From the NCBI GenBank assembly GCA_021798375.1, contig JAJZHU010000118.1, forward strand, positions 1 through 7,438: a stretch of 7,438 nt of DNA. Reading direction: 5' to 3'. Below, one piece after another: positions 1 through 5,380 of the stretch. The first letter of the stretch is position 1. Every line of letters begins with the position of its first letter. Made by a program: the position numbers and the translations under genes. The stretch comes from Pseudomonadota bacterium. GTDB taxonomy: Bacteria; Pseudomonadota; Alphaproteobacteria; Acetobacterales; Acetobacteraceae. Below the pieces are notes generated by a model. The model was not told the DNA's origin. It worked only from the letters and a program-made list of their open reading frames with translations, and did no database searches.

Positions 1-198
1 GTACAAGAGGCATTGCTCCATCTGCGCAGGGGCCGCACCACCATCGTGGTGGCGCACCGGCTTTCCACCGTGCGCGACGCCGATCTGGTGGTGGTGCTGG
101 ACCAGGGCCGCGCGGTGGAATGGGGCAATCACACCCAGTTGCTGGAACATGACGGCATCTACGCCCGCCTGGTCCGCACCCAGTCGTTTGCGCTTTAA
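1..198 (+). CDS. ABC exporter ATPase/permease, C-terminal end (partial)
   Basis: This is the last 65 residues of an ABC transporter nucleotide-binding domain; the gene starts before the window and the reading frame is open from base 1. The order VQEAL, then RTTIVVAHRLSTVRDAD, then VVLDQGRAVEWGNHTQLL is the usual one after the Walker B/D-loop of exporter-type (MsbA/LapB/HlyB-like) ATPases. The His of AHRLST (residue 19 of the visible part) is the H-loop switch histidine that senses the ATP gamma-phosphate. The tail GIYARLVRTQ is the usual end of fused permease-ATPase half-transporters, so the missing part probably holds six membrane segments. The substrate cannot be told from this fragment. 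No obvious T-tract terminator follows. The family is very likely; the exact subfamily is open. Confidence 0.93.
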   Translation, partial: VQEALLHLRRGRTTIVVAHRLSTVRDADLVVVLDQGRAVEWGNHTQLLEHDGIYARLVRTQSFAL

Positions 199-244
199 GA
201 TCAGGCTTGAAACTCCCGCCGCGTTCCATCGCCGTCCTCGTATA

Positions 245-270
245 TTCATGCAAACGCGTTTTGCATTGAA
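245..270. promoter_or_regulatory. Dyad upstream of the efflux operon
   Basis: ATGCAAA (248-254) and TTTGCAT (260-266) are 7-bp inverted arms around CGCGT. The core AAACGCGTTT (252-261) is itself a perfect palindrome. The arms extend by three pairs (TTC 245-247 with GAA 268-270) if T267 bulges. No T-run follows, so it is not a classic terminator for the ABC gene. It lies about 22 bp upstream of the first TetR-type operator and may be another regulator site. The function is inferred. Confidence 0.35.
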
Positions 271-291
271 ACATCATTTGCTGTAAGGGGC

Positions 292-321
292 TTGACCGAA
301 CGGTCAGTGGCGGAGTTTGAT
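292..321 (+). promoter_or_regulatory. Candidate sigma70-type promoter of the efflux operon
   Basis: TTGACC (292-297) resembles a -35 element and TTTGAT (316-321) a -10 element, separated by 18 bp. The -35 lies inside the first TetR-type operator, and the expected transcript start (about 328) falls in the second, as expected for a repressed promoter. The -10 matches only four of six consensus positions, so this is a tentative placement. Confidence 0.4.
293..306. promoter_or_regulatory. TetR-family operator O1
   Basis: TGACCG-AA-CGGTCA is a perfect 6-bp inverted repeat with a 2-bp centre. This TGACCGNNCGGTCA pattern is the typical operator of many TetR-family repressors that control efflux genes. 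It overlaps the candidate -35 element of the operon at 359-3006. No TetR gene lies in the window, so the regulator must be encoded elsewhere. Confidence 0.75.
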
Positions 322-325
322 ACGC

Positions 326-339
326 TGACCGCTCGGTCA
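326..339. promoter_or_regulatory. TetR-family operator O2
   Basis: TGACCG-CT-CGGTCA has the same 6-bp arms as O1 and differs only in the central two bases. The centre-to-centre distance to O1 is 33 bp, close to three helical turns, so two repressor dimers could sit on nearly the same DNA face. It lies 20 bp before the efflux operon's first start codon, around the expected transcript start. Confidence 0.75.
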
Positions 340-358
340 ACACCCCGATGGATGCCCC

Positions 359-1438
359 ATGGATCAGCAAGACGACACCACCACAGACCCCGCCGCCAAG
401 CCGAAGCGCTCGCGCAAGCCGATGATCTTTTTTGCGGCGGTCGTGCTGTGCGGCGCCCTGGCGGCGGCGATCGTATTTTGGCTGGACCGCAACGAAGAAA
501 GCACCGACGACGCCTTTATCGACGGTCACGCCGTGGTGATCGATGCCCAGGACGCGGGCGCCATCGTGCGGTTGCAGGCCAAAGACAATCAGTTCGTCCA
601 CAAAGGCGATGTGTTGGTGGTGATCGATCAACGCACCTATCAGGCCGCCCTGGATCAGGCCAAGGCCGATTTGGCCTCGGCGCAGGCGCAATTGGTGGCC
701 AGCCAAGCCCAACTCGCCCGCGACAAACTGATTTTCCCGGCCCAACTGGCCGCCGCCCGCGCCAATCTCGCCGCCGCCCAGGCGCAGGCCGCGCGTGCCG
801 ACAGCGACGCCGCGCGCCAGCACCGTGTCTCAAAAGCCGCGACCACGGCGGAAACGATCGAGCACACAGACCAGGGCGCGCACCAGGCCGTCGCCCAGGT
901 GACACAAGCCGAAGCCCAAGTACGGCAGGCCGATGTGGTCGATCAGAATTTGGCGATTGCCGCGGCCGGCGTGGCCAGGCTGCAAGCCGATGTGGCCGCC
1001 AAAAAGGCCAAACTGGACGACGCCCAGATCGATTTCGACCACACCAGCGTGGTGGCGCCAGAGGATGGCTGGATTACCAAAAAGAACATCGAAGTGGGCA
1101 GTTTCGTGCAGCCCGGCACCGAATTATTCGCCATTGTCACCCCCGATATCTTCGTCACCGGCAATTTCAAGGAATCCCAGTTGACCCGTATGCGTCCGGG
1201 CGACAAGGTGGCGATCGAAGTCGATGCCTATCCCGATATGAAACTCGAAGGCCACGTGGACAGCGTGCAATTGGGCACCGGTTCGCGTTTCACCGCCTTT
1301 CCGGCTGAAAACGCCACCGGCAATTTCGTGAAAATCGTCCAGCGCGTGCCGGTGAAGATCCTCATCGACAAGGGGCTCGATGCCGGCCGCCCGCTGTCGC
1401 TTGGTCTGTCGGTGGTGCCCACGGTCACGGTGAGATGA
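359..1438 (+). CDS. emrA: EmrA/HlyD-family membrane fusion protein of a multidrug efflux pump
   Basis: Periplasmic adaptor protein (359 aa) that links an inner-membrane MFS pump to an outer-membrane channel of the TolC type. A short cytoplasmic, basic N-terminus leads into one membrane segment (about residues 22-42). ESTDDAFIDG (47-56) is the EmrA-type entry to the barrel-sandwich domain. The first lipoyl-like half is about 56-92, an Ala/Gln-rich coiled-coil hairpin runs about 95-220, and the second lipoyl half contains VAPEDGWI (from 232) and GSFVQPGTELFAIV, followed by the beta-barrel part with FKESQLTRMRPGD. The length matches the family (E. coli EmrA is about 390). The ATG at 359 is the only in-frame ATG near the N-terminus before the upstream stop at 326; the ribosome site is weak. 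Its stop overlaps the next start (ATGA, 1435-1438), so the two are translationally coupled. The twin TetR operators upstream imply induction by a ligand. The drug substrate is unknown. Confidence 0.93.
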   Translation: MDQQDDTTTDPAAKPKRSRKPMIFFAAVVLCGALAAAIVFWLDRNEESTDDAFIDGHAVVIDAQDAGAIVRLQAKDNQFVHKGDVLVVIDQRTYQAALDQAKADLASAQAQLVASQAQLARDKLIFPAQLAAARANLAAAQAQAARADSDAARQHRVSKAATTAETIEHTDQGAHQAVAQVTQAEAQVRQADVVDQNLAIAAAGVARLQADVAAKKAKLDDAQIDFDHTSVVAPEDGWITKKNIEVGSFVQPGTELFAIVTPDIFVTGNFKESQLTRMRPGDKVAIEVDAYPDMKLEGHVDSVQLGTGSRFTAFPAENATGNFVKIVQRVPVKILIDKGLDAGRPLSLGLSVVPTVTVR

Positions 1439-3006
1439 GTGCCTCCGCTCCGTCCGCGGCAGTCGCGGCGGCGTGGCGTCCGGCGGCCAATCCCTGGCTG
1501 ATCGCCCTGGTCGCCACCATGGCGCCGTTCATGGAGGTGCTCGACAGCACCATCGTCAACGTGTCGCTGCCGCACATCGCCGGCTCCATGTCGGCCAGCG
1601 TGCAAGACGTCACCTGGACTCTCACCTCCTATCTGCTGGCCAACGGCATCGTGCTGCCGATTTCTGGATGGTTGTCCGATTTTTTCGGGCGGCGGCGGTT
1701 TTTCCTGGTCTGCATCGCCATGTTCACCTTGTGCAGCCTGTTGTGCGGCCTTGCCGGCAGCCTGTGGCAATTGATCCTGTTCCGGCTGCTGCAGGGGTTT
1801 TTCGGCGGCGGATTGCAGCCGACTCAGCAATCGATTCTGCTCGACACCTTCCCGCCGTCGCAGCGCGCCAAAGCCTTTGGTATGACCGCCATCGCCGTGG
1901 TGATCGGCCCGGTGCTGGGCCCGACCCTGGGCGGTTTCATCACCGATAATCTGTCCTGGCGCTGGATCTTTCTGATCAATGTGCCGATCGGCATCATCGC
2001 CTTTTTTGCCTCGGCGATGTTCGTCGAGGATCCGCCCTGGGCGCACGCGCGCCGGCGCAGGCTCGATCTCATCGGCCTTGGTTTGGTGGCGCTCGGCTTC
2101 GGCGCCCTGCAGATCACGCTGGACCGGGGCCAGGATCTGGATTGGTTCCAATCCAACTTCATCCTTGCAACGGCGGCGATTGCCTTTGTCGCCCTCGTCA
2201 GCGCGGCTTTGTGGCTGTTTTATACCCCCACCCCCATCGTCAATCTGCCGCTGATCAAAGACCGCAATTTCGCGCTTGGCTGCTTCATGATGGGCTGCAT
2301 GTCGATGATGCTCTACGCCAGTTCGATCCTGATTCCGCAAATGGCGCAGTTGGTGTTGGGTTACGATGCGACCTGGGCCGGGTTGGTCATGTCGCCGGGC
2401 GGGCTGGTGGCCGTGTTCTGCATTCCAATCGTCGGCAAACTGGCCGGCAAGGTGCAACTGCGGTTTTTGGTCGCGGTCGGCTTCACCATCCTCAGTATGG
2501 CGATGTTGCGGGCCTATCATTGGCCGCCCGATGTCGGTTTTTCCACGCTGGTGAAGGTGCGAATGTTGCAAACCTTTGGTTTGTCGTTTCTGTTCGTGCC
2601 GATCAGCACGCTGGCGTATGTCAGTATGCCCAAGGAACATAACAACGACGGGGCGGCGCTTTACGCCGTGGTGCGCAATGTGGCGGGCTCGATCGGCATC
2701 GCCCTGGTCTCGGCGCGCATATCGACCGCCCAGCAAGGCTATATGTCCCATATGTCGCAGCATCTCACCCCGCTGGATCAGGGCTATGCGATGGAAATGC
2801 CCCGTTTGATCGCCGGCATGGCGCGCCTGGGGCACCCTGCCTCGGCGGTGGCCGGTTATCTCTACCAGCGTCTGATCGTCCAATCCCTCACCAAAGCCTA
2901 TGACGACGTGTATTTATGGTGCGCGGTTTTGTCGATCATGATGGTGCCATTGTGCCTGCTGTTCTCCAAGACCCGCGGCGGCGGCAGGGCAAGAATCGGG
3001 CATTAG
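1435..3006 (+). CDS. emrB: EmrB/QacA-family (DHA2) 14-TM MFS efflux transporter
   Basis: Proton-driven drug exporter of the inner membrane (523 aa; E. coli EmrB is 512). Visible DHA2 signatures are motif D1 LDSTIVNVSLPHI with Asp37 in TM1, motif A GWLSDFFGRRRFF at 78-90 in the TM2-TM3 loop, RLLQG with Arg117 in TM4 (motif B), motif C GPVLGPTLGG at 158-167 in TM5, and WRWIFLINVPIG at 175-186. Further hydrophobic segments bring the total to about 14. It partners the membrane fusion protein encoded just upstream, with a 4-base start/stop overlap. The outer-membrane channel is not encoded here, which is common for EmrAB because TolC-type proteins are shared. The gene ends at a palindromic repeat facing the convergent PRC-barrel gene. 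Substrate range cannot be read from the sequence. The family is certain; the symbol is assigned by family resemblance. Confidence 0.95.
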   Translation: MSASAPSAAVAAAWRPAANPWLIALVATMAPFMEVLDSTIVNVSLPHIAGSMSASVQDVTWTLTSYLLANGIVLPISGWLSDFFGRRRFFLVCIAMFTLCSLLCGLAGSLWQLILFRLLQGFFGGGLQPTQQSILLDTFPPSQRAKAFGMTAIAVVIGPVLGPTLGGFITDNLSWRWIFLINVPIGIIAFFASAMFVEDPPWAHARRRRLDLIGLGLVALGFGALQITLDRGQDLDWFQSNFILATAAIAFVALVSAALWLFYTPTPIVNLPLIKDRNFALGCFMMGCMSMMLYASSILIPQMAQLVLGYDATWAGLVMSPGGLVAVFCIPIVGKLAGKVQLRFLVAVGFTILSMAMLRAYHWPPDVGFSTLVKVRMLQTFGLSFLFVPISTLAYVSMPKEHNNDGAALYAVVRNVAGSIGIALVSARISTAQQGYMSHMSQHLTPLDQGYAMEMPRLIAGMARLGHPASAVAGYLYQRLIVQSLTKAYDDVYLWCAVLSIMMVPLCLLFSKTRGGGRARIGH

Positions 3007-3122
3007 AGCATGATCGCCGCAGGTTGCATAACACGTAGGCGTGAATCATGCGTAAAAACAAAAAGCTAGAGCACGTTCGTCGCACGTATATGGTTCAACG
3101 TGATCCGAACGTGCTCTAGAGC
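3004..3122. repeat. Palindromic intergenic repeat between convergent genes (possible bidirectional terminator)
   Basis: The major palindrome has perfect 14-bp arms, CTAGAGCACGTTCG (3066-3079) and CGAACGTGCTCTAG (3106-3119). Inside it is a second 5-bp stem, CACGT (3083-3087) with ACGTG (3098-3102), after a 3x3 internal loop. A weaker stem precedes it: GCATGAT (3008-3014) with ATCATGC (3045-3051), plus CGCC (3015-3018) with GGCG (3038-3041). TAGAGC occurs three times (3004, 3067, 3117). This mosaic resembles the intergenic palindromic repeats common in Alphaproteobacteria. Lying between two gene ends, it could also terminate transcripts from both sides, though no T-tract is present. Confidence 0.7.
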
Positions 3123-3136
3123 GATAGCATGGCGCC

Positions 3137-3724
3137 CTAACGCGGCTTGCCGGGCGGGCCGCCGTTGTAATAGGCGCGGAAATATTCCTCATAGGCCGGA
3201 TGAACCGGAAGCGCCGCGTCATAGGCCGGGCGGTTTTTCATCCGCTCGCGATCGATATCGAGACGCACCGATCCATCCGTCTCGTCGATTGATTTGACGG
3301 TTCGCGGCGAGATCAGAATGCTTTCCCCGTGCCACCAGTTCTTGGTGTCGATGACAAGAAATTGGATGCTCCAATCGGTGTCCCGGATCAGAAAATCCTC
3401 GATATGGCCGCAATCGCCGTCGGTGGCGTGGATATGATACCCGGTGACTGTCGCAACGCTGCGCAAATGCGGATCGTTATCGCGGCTTTCCCTGGCCTGC
3501 CGCATGGTCGCTTCAACCGAAACGCGCCGTTTGCCGGGATCGGGCAGCATCACCGCCGAGGGGGGAAGAAGAATTTTGCGTCCGGCCAGAAAATTGCCGG
3601 TGTTCACCACCAGCCAACGCACCTGCCAGTTGGTGTGGTCGAACAGAAAATCGCCGATTGTGCCGATTTCATCGTCGCCAGCGAAGACAGCGTAACCTCC
3701 AAGCACTGCTGCATGCCTCAACAT
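3137..3724 (-). CDS. Double PRC-barrel domain protein
   Basis: A 195-residue soluble protein with two PRC-barrel domains, a small beta-barrel fold seen in photosynthetic reaction centre H subunits, in RimM and in many stand-alone bacterial proteins of unclear role. Domain 1 is about residues 3-60 (GYAVFAGDDEIGTIGDFLFD, then WQVRWLVVNTGNFL). Domain 2 is about 88-147 (GYHIHATDGDCGHIEDFLI, then WSIQFLVIDTKNWW). The start at 3724 is chosen because GGAG sits 6 bases before this ATG and the domain starts right after it; an in-frame ATG at 3736 and one at 3811 lack a good ribosome site. No signal peptide or membrane segment is visible. The C-terminal tail (PAYDAALPVHPAYEEYFRAY) matches tails often seen in such proteins. 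It is convergent with the efflux operon and appears to be monocistronic. A link to stress or photosynthesis cannot be shown from this sequence. Confidence 0.88.
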   Translation of the reverse strand: MLRHAAVLGGYAVFAGDDEIGTIGDFLFDHTNWQVRWLVVNTGNFLAGRKILLPPSAVMLPDPGKRRVSVEATMRQARESRDNDPHLRSVATVTGYHIHATDGDCGHIEDFLIRDTDWSIQFLVIDTKNWWHGESILISPRTVKSIDETDGSVRLDIDRERMKNRPAYDAALPVHPAYEEYFRAYYNGGPPGKPR

Positions 3725-3792
3725 CGCATTCTCCATTGGATCTGTGAGCGGATGCTCCGGAAGACCGCGCGCGAGCGCGTCCGCCCCGAACC

Positions 3793-3816
3793 GGTCGGAA
3801 CGACCTTGCATGGTCG
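3793..3816. promoter_or_regulatory. Three alternating GGTCG/CGACC half-sites upstream of the PRC-barrel gene
   Basis: GGTCG (3793-3797), CGACC (3801-3805) and GGTCG (3812-3816) alternate in orientation with spacers of 3 and 6 bases. They lie 70-90 bases upstream of the PRC-barrel start, a plausible operator position. In GC-rich DNA short dyads occur by chance, so the assignment is weak. Confidence 0.25.
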
Positions 3817-3973
3817 ATAAGCCACATTACCGCCCCCCGGCCCGCGGTGGCAGAGTCGGAAACTACGCAGCTTTGCCAAGGCTGGAGGCGAACAATTTAA
3901 AACGAATGTCTTGTTTTCTGGAAATCATCCATAAAATAGCCCGAATCACGAATTCAAAATTAATCTATCACCG

Positions 3974-4020
3974 AAATATCATGTCTGTACATGATGTTTT
4001 TTGATAAATGGAAATTTATC
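3974..4020. promoter_or_regulatory. Two tandem small hairpins in AT-rich DNA
   Basis: Hairpin 1: ATCATGT (3978-3984), loop CTGT, ACATGAT (3989-3995). It can extend by a T-G pair and three A-T pairs into the following T-run (3997-4002), giving an AT-rich, terminator-like shape on the plus strand. Hairpin 2: GATAAAT (4003-4009), loop GGAA, ATTTATC (4014-4020); GGAA is a GNRA-type tetraloop. Both have 7-bp perfect arms and 4-base loops and are nearly adjacent. No gene on the plus strand ends just before them, so simple termination does not explain them well. Confidence 0.4.
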
Positions 4021-4049
4021 TTGATTTGGCGCGGTGAAATTTTTATGTT
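4021..4049 (+). promoter_or_regulatory. Candidate promoter of the small unknown gene
   Basis: TTGATT (4021-4026) and TATGTT (4044-4049) are spaced by 17 bp, each matching four of six sigma70 consensus positions. A transcript would start near 4056, giving a leader of about 100 bases before the GTG at 4156. The leader contains the dyad TCGATC-CATGT-GATCGA (4079-4095), a possible operator or hairpin. The placement is tentative. Confidence 0.35.
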
Positions 4050-4155
4050 CATGTCATGGCGCGCTTGCTTTGGATAAATCGATCCATGTGATCGACATTC
4101 GCAAAAGATCAAGAACCGGTAATCAAACACCAGCAACCAAAGACGGGAGGACAAC

Positions 4156-4362
4156 GTGACAAAGCCACACTCTGATCGCCTGAACTCCGCTCTCGGCGCC
4201 CCTGATTGGCGCCCGGTGAAGGGTGAACCCGATTGGGTATTCGACCGTTATCAAGCCAGCCCATGGCCGAATTTCATCCGCCACCTGTTCGATTTGCACA
4301 AATTGCAACCCGAGGATCGCCGCTTCGACGCGCACGAAACCCCCATCAAACTGCCCGACTGA
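4156..4362 (+). CDS. Small hypothetical protein (68 aa)
   Basis: I do not recognise this protein. Translation from a GTG at 4156 is supported by GGGAGG (4145-4150) five bases upstream, one of the best ribosome sites in the window. The 68 residues are hydrophilic, rich in Pro, Asp, Arg and Trp, and lack Cys, a signal peptide and a membrane segment. Three Trp stand at 18, 27 and 37, in APDWRP, EPDWVF and ASPWPN; the first two form a short internal repeat (PDW). A possible amphipathic helix is NFIRHLFDLHKLQ (39-51). Third positions favour G/C as in neighbouring genes, although the leader is AT-rich. It ends 33 bases from the convergent cysH end. It looks like a real, probably lineage-restricted gene. 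A different frame across the same bases has no such ribosome site. Confidence 0.65.
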   Translation: MTKPHSDRLNSALGAPDWRPVKGEPDWVFDRYQASPWPNFIRHLFDLHKLQPEDRRFDAHETPIKLPD

Positions 4363-4395
4363 TCCGCCGGTCGTTCGCATTTTCGCCGCCTGGCG

Positions 4396-5121
4396 TCAGA
4401 TCACCGACGGCGGAAACAACTGGTGGATCCCGCATTCCTCCTTGCCCTTGCCGGTCCAGCGCCCGGCACGGGCATCCTCGCCTTCGTGCACCGGGCGGGT
4501 GCAGGGCGCACAGCCGATCGAGCGAAAGCCGCGATGCACCAAAGGATGTTGCGGCAGATCCAGCCTTGCAATCTCGGCGTTGATGCGCTCGGCGCTCCAA
4601 TCGGCCAGCGGGTTGATCTTCACCTTGCCGTCGGTCAATTCAAAGAACGGAAGCTGCGTGCGGCTTTGCGCCTGATGGCGCTTGCGCCCGGTCACCCAGG
4701 CATCGAACGGCTTCAACGCATTGGCAAGCGGCACCACCTTGCGCAACCGGCAGCAAGCGTCGCTGTCATAATACCACAGCTCGTTTTGCGGATCGGAATA
4801 GGCCAGATCGGTGGCGCTTGGTCCCACATCGCGCACATCGGTCAGACCCAGGCGCGTCACCAGGCGCTGACGATACTCCAACGTCTCGGGGAAATGCTGT
4901 CCGGTTTCGATAAAAATCACCGGCGTGGCTTTGTCGATATCGGCCACCATCGATAAAAGCACAGACGACTCTGCGCCAAACGACGACACAACCGCGATCT
5001 TTCCCTTGAACGCATGGGCGATGGCGTGACGCAATACCGCCAAACCATCCAGATTATCCACAGAAGGCAGTGTGATAATCGGCGTGCTCTTGGTGTCTGG
5101 GCGCAGCGTCGTGACGGTCAT
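4396..5121 (-). CDS. cysH: Assimilatory adenylyl-sulfate (APS) reductase, [4Fe-4S] CysH type
   Basis: Thioredoxin-dependent reduction of activated sulfate to sulfite and AMP in cytoplasmic sulfate assimilation. The 241-residue protein has the adenine-nucleotide alpha-hydrolase fold: SSFGAESSVLL (46-56, P-loop-like), FIETGQHFPETLEY (70-83), WVTGRKRHQAQSR (142-154), NPLADWS (170-176) and the catalytic EECGIH with Cys230 near the C-terminus. CC at 123-124 and CAPC at 204-207 are the four ligands of the [4Fe-4S] cluster, which in this family goes with APS rather than PAPS as substrate (EC 1.8.4.10). The enzymes that use PAPS without a cluster, such as E. coli CysH, lack these cysteines. The start at 5121 is chosen by family length; an in-frame ATG at 5172 would add 17 residues but would leave almost no leader after the TAGAAT element. 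No sulfite reductase or ATP sulfurylase gene is adjacent. Confidence 0.93.
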   Translation of the reverse strand: MTVTTLRPDTKSTPIITLPSVDNLDGLAVLRHAIAHAFKGKIAVVSSFGAESSVLLSMVADIDKATPVIFIETGQHFPETLEYRQRLVTRLGLTDVRDVGPSATDLAYSDPQNELWYYDSDACCRLRKVVPLANALKPFDAWVTGRKRHQAQSRTQLPFFELTDGKVKINPLADWSAERINAEIARLDLPQHPLVHRGFRSIGCAPCTRPVHEGEDARAGRWTGKGKEECGIHQLFPPSVI

Positions 5122-5188
5122 CGTGAAAATCGACTCCAAATTGTCATATAGACCAGGGCTTCTTTCGCCCATATGGGTAACATCCGAT

Positions 5189-5194
5189 ATTCTA
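5189..5194 (-). promoter_or_regulatory. Candidate -10 element for cysH
   Basis: On the minus strand TAGAAT reads from 5194 to 5189, matching five of six -10 consensus positions. No good -35 lies 16-18 bp upstream, which would fit an activator-dependent promoter with the dyad at 5208-5250 placed at about -30 to -70. The expected transcript start near 5182 leaves about 60 bases of leader before the ATG at 5121. Confidence 0.4.
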
Positions 5195-5207
5195 CCACCC
5201 CAGGCAA

Positions 5208-5250
5208 GTGAATATTGGTCAGCGTTGCCCGATATTCACAATAAAGTGAA
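5208..5250. promoter_or_regulatory. GTGAA/TTCAC dyads between cysH and the first cytochrome gene
   Basis: GTGAATAT (5208-5215) and ATATTCAC (5232-5239) are perfect 8-bp inverted arms, 16 bases apart. TTCAC (5235-5239) and GTGAA (5246-5250) form a second dyad with a 6-base AT-rich spacer. The three half-sites share GTGAA. They lie just upstream of the candidate cysH -10 element, so binding of an activator of sulfate genes is a reasonable inference; the regulator is not identified. Confidence 0.4.
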
Positions 5251-5302
5251 GTTATTCCAGCCGTGCAGCCGGCGCATGGAGCCTCGCGAATTTCAAGCCG
5301 AA

Positions 5303-5380
5303 TTGATCTGGATTATGGACGGCGCGGATAACCGCTGCCACGAACCTCGCGTTTCTGTCACAAAAAAGGGAGTTTCGTCG
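5303..5380 (+). promoter_or_regulatory. Leader of cytochrome c copy 1, with FNR-like half-site
   Basis: This 78-base leader is duplicated without gaps before the second cytochrome (5826-5903). Two blocks are identical in both copies: TTGATCTGGATTAT (5303-5316) and TAACCGCTGCCACGAA (5329-5344). The first contains a perfect FNR/FixK half-site TTGAT with a degraded second half (ATTAT instead of ATCAA) after the correct 4-base gap. TTGATC could also serve as a -35, with GATAAC (5327-5332) as -10. AGGGAG (5367-5372) is the ribosome site. Confidence 0.45.

Larger units (their letters stand above)
3725..4155. other. Gene-free gap with an AT-rich second half
   Basis: About 430 bases lie between the PRC-barrel gene start (minus) and the small gene at 4156 (plus), so the gap should hold both promoters. 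The first part (3737-3890) is GC-rich and contains the GGTCG/CGACC half-sites at 3793-3816. From about 3890 to 4130 the base composition turns clearly AT-rich, unlike all neighbouring coding DNA. This half holds two hairpins (3974-4020), a possible promoter (4021-4049) and a 17-bp dyad (4079-4095). Open frames here are short, without coding character or ribosome sites. I recognise no known RNA family. Confidence 0.6.

Noticed and set aside
292..1308. Open frame of 338 codons on the plus strand overlapping emrA
   Set aside because: The translation is Arg/Gly/Pro-rich and without motifs, it begins inside the operator region, and it lies in another frame of the well-supported membrane fusion gene.
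1228..2883. Long open frame (551 codons) on the minus strand
   Set aside because: It is fully antisense to the efflux genes. The translation is rich in His, Arg, Gln, Asp and Gly with no domain, the usual product of G/C-biased third positions read backwards, whereas the plus-strand frame has clear DHA2 motifs.
3725..3811. 29-codon N-terminal extension of the PRC-barrel protein
   Set aside because: The extension reads as low-complexity Arg/Gly/Pro sequence, and GGAG is well placed only for the ATG at 3724.
3744..4154. Short open frames in the AT-rich gap on both strands
   Set aside because: They have no ribosome site or family motif and lack the third-position bias of the neighbouring genes.
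5122..5172. 17-codon N-terminal extension of CysH
   Set aside because: Not excluded, but it begins about 10 bases after the expected transcript start, and the extra residues have no counterpart that I know in the family.
5072..5380. In-frame upstream extension of cytochrome copy 1
   Set aside because: It would run through the antisense start of cysH and bury the signal peptide inside the protein. The ATG at 5381 has a good ribosome site and gives the same length as copy 2.
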